Source of the DNA: Candidatus Obscuribacterales bacterium
GTDB taxonomy: Bacteria; Cyanobacteriota; Vampirovibrionia; Obscuribacterales; Obscuribacteraceae
Direction of reading: 5' to 3'
NCBI GenBank assembly: GCA_020634035.1
Contig: JACKCM010000004.1
Span: 434,001 to 498,000, forward strand
DNA: 64,000 nt
Under the pieces are notes generated by a model. It ran no database searches and was not told where the DNA came from. It worked only from the letters and a program-made list of their open reading frames with translations. Positions 61,670-64,000 of this stretch are shown here, piece after piece. The translations under genes and the position numbers were made by a program. Numbering within the stretch: position 1 is the first letter of the stretch; each line of letters opens with the position of its first letter.

Positions 61670-62910
61670 TTACAGCCTCCTGCTGCGACCAGCTCTTTCT
61701 TCACGCCGGACTCTTGAGATTTAGGCAGAACCGCCTCCAGATCTCTTATGAGATCTTCGGTCTCTTCCAGACCGACAGAAAGTCGAATAAGACCGTCGAC
61801 GATGCCGCTTTTCTCTCTAATCTCTTTGGGAATCGGTTTGTGAGTCATCGAGGCGGGCTGACAGATTAGCGATTTGACTCCGCCCAGGCTCTCGGCAAGC
61901 TGGAACAATTTGGTATTGTTCACCACATGGGCTGCTGCATCATGACCGCCTTTCAGTACACAGGCGAGCACGCCGCCGAATCCTCTCATCTGAGATTTTG
62001 CCAGGTCATGCTGGGGATGGGTGGCAAGACCTGGATAATACACAGCTTCGACCGCCGGATGATTCTCTAAAAATTCGGCGATGGCCTGGGCGCTGCGCTG
62101 GTGCTCTTTTATTCTTGCCGCCAGGGTTTTGAGACCGCGCAATACTAGAAAGCAATCGAAGGGACCCGGGACCGCACCGACGGCATTATGATTAAATTGC
62201 AGATCTTCGTAGAGGTCATCCCGGTCGGTTATCACCGCACCACCGATAACATCACTGTGGCCGCTGATATATTTGGTGGTGCTGTGGATGACGATGTCGG
62301 CTCCAAGCGCCAGTGGCTTTTGCAGGTATGGGGTGGCGAAGGTATTGTCCACCACGAAGGCCAAACCGTGGGCTTTTGATATGGCGCCAATCGCTTTGAT
62401 ATCGGCCAGTCTCAACAACGGATTGGTGGGGCTCTCCACCCAGATCAGTTTGGTGTTCTCTTTTATTGAGGCTTCGAGCACTTTCAGATCTCTGGCATCT
62501 ACATAGGTGAACTCGATACCGAAGCGTCTGTAGACCTTTTCAAACAGGCGGTAGACCCCGCCGTAGACATCCTCTCCGCAGACCACGTGGTCGCCTGTCG
62601 AAAGAGTATTGAGCACGGTAGAGGCTGCCGCCAGACCAGAGGCTGTGGCGAGAGCGTGTTTAGCTCCTTCCAGCTCTGCCAGGGCTGTCTCCAGGGCGCT
62701 TCTTGTAGGGTTGTGGGTGCGGGCATATTGATAGCCTTTGTTCACACCCAGCTCTTCGAGGACGAAGGTGGCTGTTTGAAAAATAGGCGTGATCAGGGCG
62801 CCTGTTGTAGGGTCGGCTTCTTGACCTGCATGGATCGCGCTGGTGGCGAAGCCATAGGTACAGGCGTCGGTACAGGTATTGTTTTCGATCTGGTTTGAAT
62901 TAGCTGTCAT
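61666..62910 (-). CDS. Cys/Met metabolism PLP enzyme (cystathionine gamma-synthase/lyase type)
   Basis: A transsulfuration-family enzyme. The PLP lysine is in HSTTKYISGHSDVIGGAVI, with YQYARTHNPTRSALE, ATASGLAAAS and LTHKPIPKEI-like substrate loop (MTHKPIPKEIREKSGI). Length is 414 aa, slightly long because of a short N-terminal extension and a C-terminal tail. Gamma-synthase, beta-lyase and gamma-lyase cannot be told apart safely; synthesis of methionine precursors is favoured by the coupling to aspartokinase. A long structured leader with an intrinsic terminator precedes it. AGAGGA serves as ribosome-binding site. Confidence 0.9.
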   Translation of the reverse strand: MTANSNQIENNTCTDACTYGFATSAIHAGQEADPTTGALITPIFQTATFVLEELGVNKGYQYARTHNPTRSALETALAELEGAKHALATASGLAAASTVLNTLSTGDHVVCGEDVYGGVYRLFEKVYRRFGIEFTYVDARDLKVLEASIKENTKLIWVESPTNPLLRLADIKAIGAISKAHGLAFVVDNTFATPYLQKPLALGADIVIHSTTKYISGHSDVIGGAVITDRDDLYEDLQFNHNAVGAVPGPFDCFLVLRGLKTLAARIKEHQRSAQAIAEFLENHPAVEAVYYPGLATHPQHDLAKSQMRGFGGVLACVLKGGHDAAAHVVNNTKLFQLAESLGGVKSLICQPASMTHKPIPKEIREKSGIVDGLIRLSVGLEETEDLIRDLEAVLPKSQESGVKKELVAAGGCK

Positions 62911-63207
62911 TTTAAAAGTCCTCTGGAATGCTGTGAGTTATGGTGGTTGGGGTTTTGGGGTAAAAAAAATCGCCCTCCGGGAGAAGGGCGACATCTGCGA
63001 TATTTCTGCTAATTGATTCAGTTCTTAAATCAGCAACTCACACGCAATGTCTCCCCTCTTTTGGAGGGCATCGACATAGCCATGGTGGTGGTGGGTTGGA
63101 TTTGAATAAGCATGCTCACCATTATCGACATATCCGGAACAATGTCGATACCCGGGGCGGTCCTTGTTACAAAGGCTGCTTTCTCTCAGTTTCTTCCAGT
63201 GCCCCAA
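62911..63207 (-). promoter_or_regulatory. Structured leader with probable transcription attenuation
   Basis: The roughly 300-base leader contains an intrinsic terminator and competing pairings. GCCCTCC (complement of 63063-63069) can pair with the terminator 3' arm GGAGGGC (complement of 62972-62978). GTGAGTT upstream pairs with AACTCAC downstream across the terminator (63035-63041 and 62933-62939). TATCGACAT and ATGTCGATA form a perfect 9-bp hairpin near 63122-63149. A 60-codon open frame (63025-63207) with four adjacent His codons also lies here. No known riboswitch class was recognised. Confidence 0.5.
62962..62990 (-). terminator. Intrinsic terminator inside the leader of the transsulfuration gene
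   Basis: CGCCCT...AGGGCG hairpin with GC-rich inner pairs, followed on the minus strand by eight T. It lies 52 bases before the start codon, where a terminator would end transcription early unless prevented. Confidence 0.85.
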
Positions 63208-63323
63208 AGTGTAGCCGGGCAGACTTTTGGGCGGCGCAAGCCTTTTGTAACGGAATCGGGCCTATATTTAGCTCGTGTCATAATAGGAGACGCCTCTGTA
63301 ACACTATCTATATAAGAGCAAAA

Positions 63324-64000
63324 ATGCCGATTCAAATAACCTTCGAGAAGACCGATTTAGAAAGCCTCGCTTATCTAAGGCATCAATATATAGACGAGTT
63401 GCCTTATTCTCAGGAGTATTTTCTAGAAGAGAAAGTCGCCCGGGGCGAGCCAAGTCTTATCTATATAGATAAATCTCGGGCTGGTTATTATATAGAAGGC
63501 GAAGCAGGCACCTTGCTGGAGTTCTTTCTCAGCAGCCATTTTAGAGCTGACGCCGAAGAGATCTTTCTAGCGGTTCTTGAACATACCCGAGTAAAACAGG
63601 TTTTCTGCAAGTCTTTCGATAGTCTTCTTCTCAAATGCTGCCTTCGCGCCAAGCTCCCTTATGAGCCAGGTGGTGTTCTCTTTCGAGATTACTCTGCTAC
63701 CTTTGCCACCATGGGTAATGCCGGAGATTTAAAGGCTCGACAGGCGACCTTGGAAGATCTCGATGCTTTGCTGCCCTTTGAAGATCTTGCTGAAGACAGA
63801 GAAGAGCTGGAGAGGATGATACGGGGAAACAATCTGAATCTCTTTTATCTGGGCGAAGAGTTGGTCGGTTGTGGCTATATCTTTCATATTGTAGAGAACA
63901 AGAACTTCTATGATATCGGTATGTGGGTTCATCCTGAGAAGAGAGGTCAGGGCCATGCCCGGGCGATAGTGAACTTTCAGAAGCGCTACTGCCTGGAGAA
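63324..64000 (+). CDS. GNAT acetyltransferase, partial at the right edge
   Basis: An open frame from ATG 63324 (MPIQITFEKTDLESLAYL) to the window end, 225 codons so far. The second half has the GNAT motif A acetyl-CoA loop MWVHPEKRGQGHARAIV near residue 203, preceded by YLGEELVGCGYIFHIV, the usual beta4 pattern. The first 120 residues may be a degenerate GNAT half, as in tandem GNAT proteins. Divergent from the transsulfuration gene. Substrate unknown. Confidence 0.8.
   Translation, partial: MPIQITFEKTDLESLAYLRHQYIDELPYSQEYFLEEKVARGEPSLIYIDKSRAGYYIEGEAGTLLEFFLSSHFRADAEEIFLAVLEHTRVKQVFCKSFDSLLLKCCLRAKLPYEPGGVLFRDYSATFATMGNAGDLKARQATLEDLDALLPFEDLAEDREELERMIRGNNLNLFYLGEELVGCGYIFHIVENKNFYDIGMWVHPEKRGQGHARAIVNFQKRYCLE

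Noticed and set aside
63079..63112. TTCAAATCC followed by CCACCACCACCA on the minus strand, resembling a tRNA 3' end
   Set aside because: The expected T-stem does not pair and no cloverleaf can be formed.
62911..63290. SAM-I (S-box) riboswitch upstream of the transsulfuration gene
   Set aside because: The conserved core bases of S-box leaders were not found, although a terminator is present.

Overview
The window looks like chromosomal DNA of a free-living, diderm-type bacterium with roughly balanced base composition. The best guess is a deep non-photosynthetic relative of Cyanobacteria (Vampirovibrionia/Melainabacteria, perhaps Obscuribacterales). This is inferred from the mix of an Rcp1-like response regulator, a group-2 RpoD-like sigma factor, a DUF151 nuclease, full-length GltB, TPR-bearing Ser/Thr kinases, variant-leucine-repeat proteins and many lineage-type secreted proteins of unknown family. 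No rRNA or tRNA gene that would settle the taxonomy was found. No prophage, CRISPR array or intact insertion sequence was seen.

Layout. 0-6 kb: lipid precursor synthesis (cdsA), phosphoglucomutase, and a three-gene MacAB-like exporter. 6.2-7.2 kb: an AT-richer gene that looks like an IS1595-type transposase whose catalytic core is replaced by a DprA-type winged helix. 7.2-11.9 kb: gltB. 12.3-20.6 kb: mostly unknown proteins (TPR, variant leucine repeats, EF-hand), an ATP-grasp ligase, a TPR Ser/Thr kinase, and a highly acidic protein whose 21-bp repeat array contains a frame break. 21-23.1 kb: a sigma factor with a 34-residue micro-gene in front, and a DUF151 nuclease. 23.6-31 kb: a large membrane protein with a Glu/Pro linker, futalosine hydrolase, an OmpR-type two-component pair and a SulP transporter.

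31-43.3 kb is an envelope and ion-homeostasis stretch: three MscS-like channels, CorA, a KdpD-like kinase with an Rcp1-like partner, and three paralogous secreted or membrane proteins of unknown family. 43.3-49.1 kb holds two same-length glutathione-synthase-like ATP-grasp ligases, a QEGLA-motif (DUF1704) metallopeptidase and an MFS exporter on one strand, a plausible peptide-ligation, trimming and export locus. 49.3-58.6 kb has an S9 peptidase, a MerC-like membrane protein with a Fur/Zur-like box and probably a leaderless mRNA, a tandem universal stress protein, an avidin-like protein without a signal peptide, and a Ser/Thr kinase with duplicated zinc ribbons. 58.7-63.3 kb is amino-acid metabolism: an Lrp/AsnC regulator with an aminotransferase, then a cystathionine-synthase-like gene overlapping aspartokinase behind a leader with an intrinsic terminator and competing pairings. 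A partial GNAT gene runs off the right edge.

Terminators were recognised by hairpin plus T-tract. Several starts were moved from the longest open frame to a downstream ATG, GTG or TTG because of a Shine-Dalgarno match, family alignment or signal-peptide position; these choices are noted per gene.
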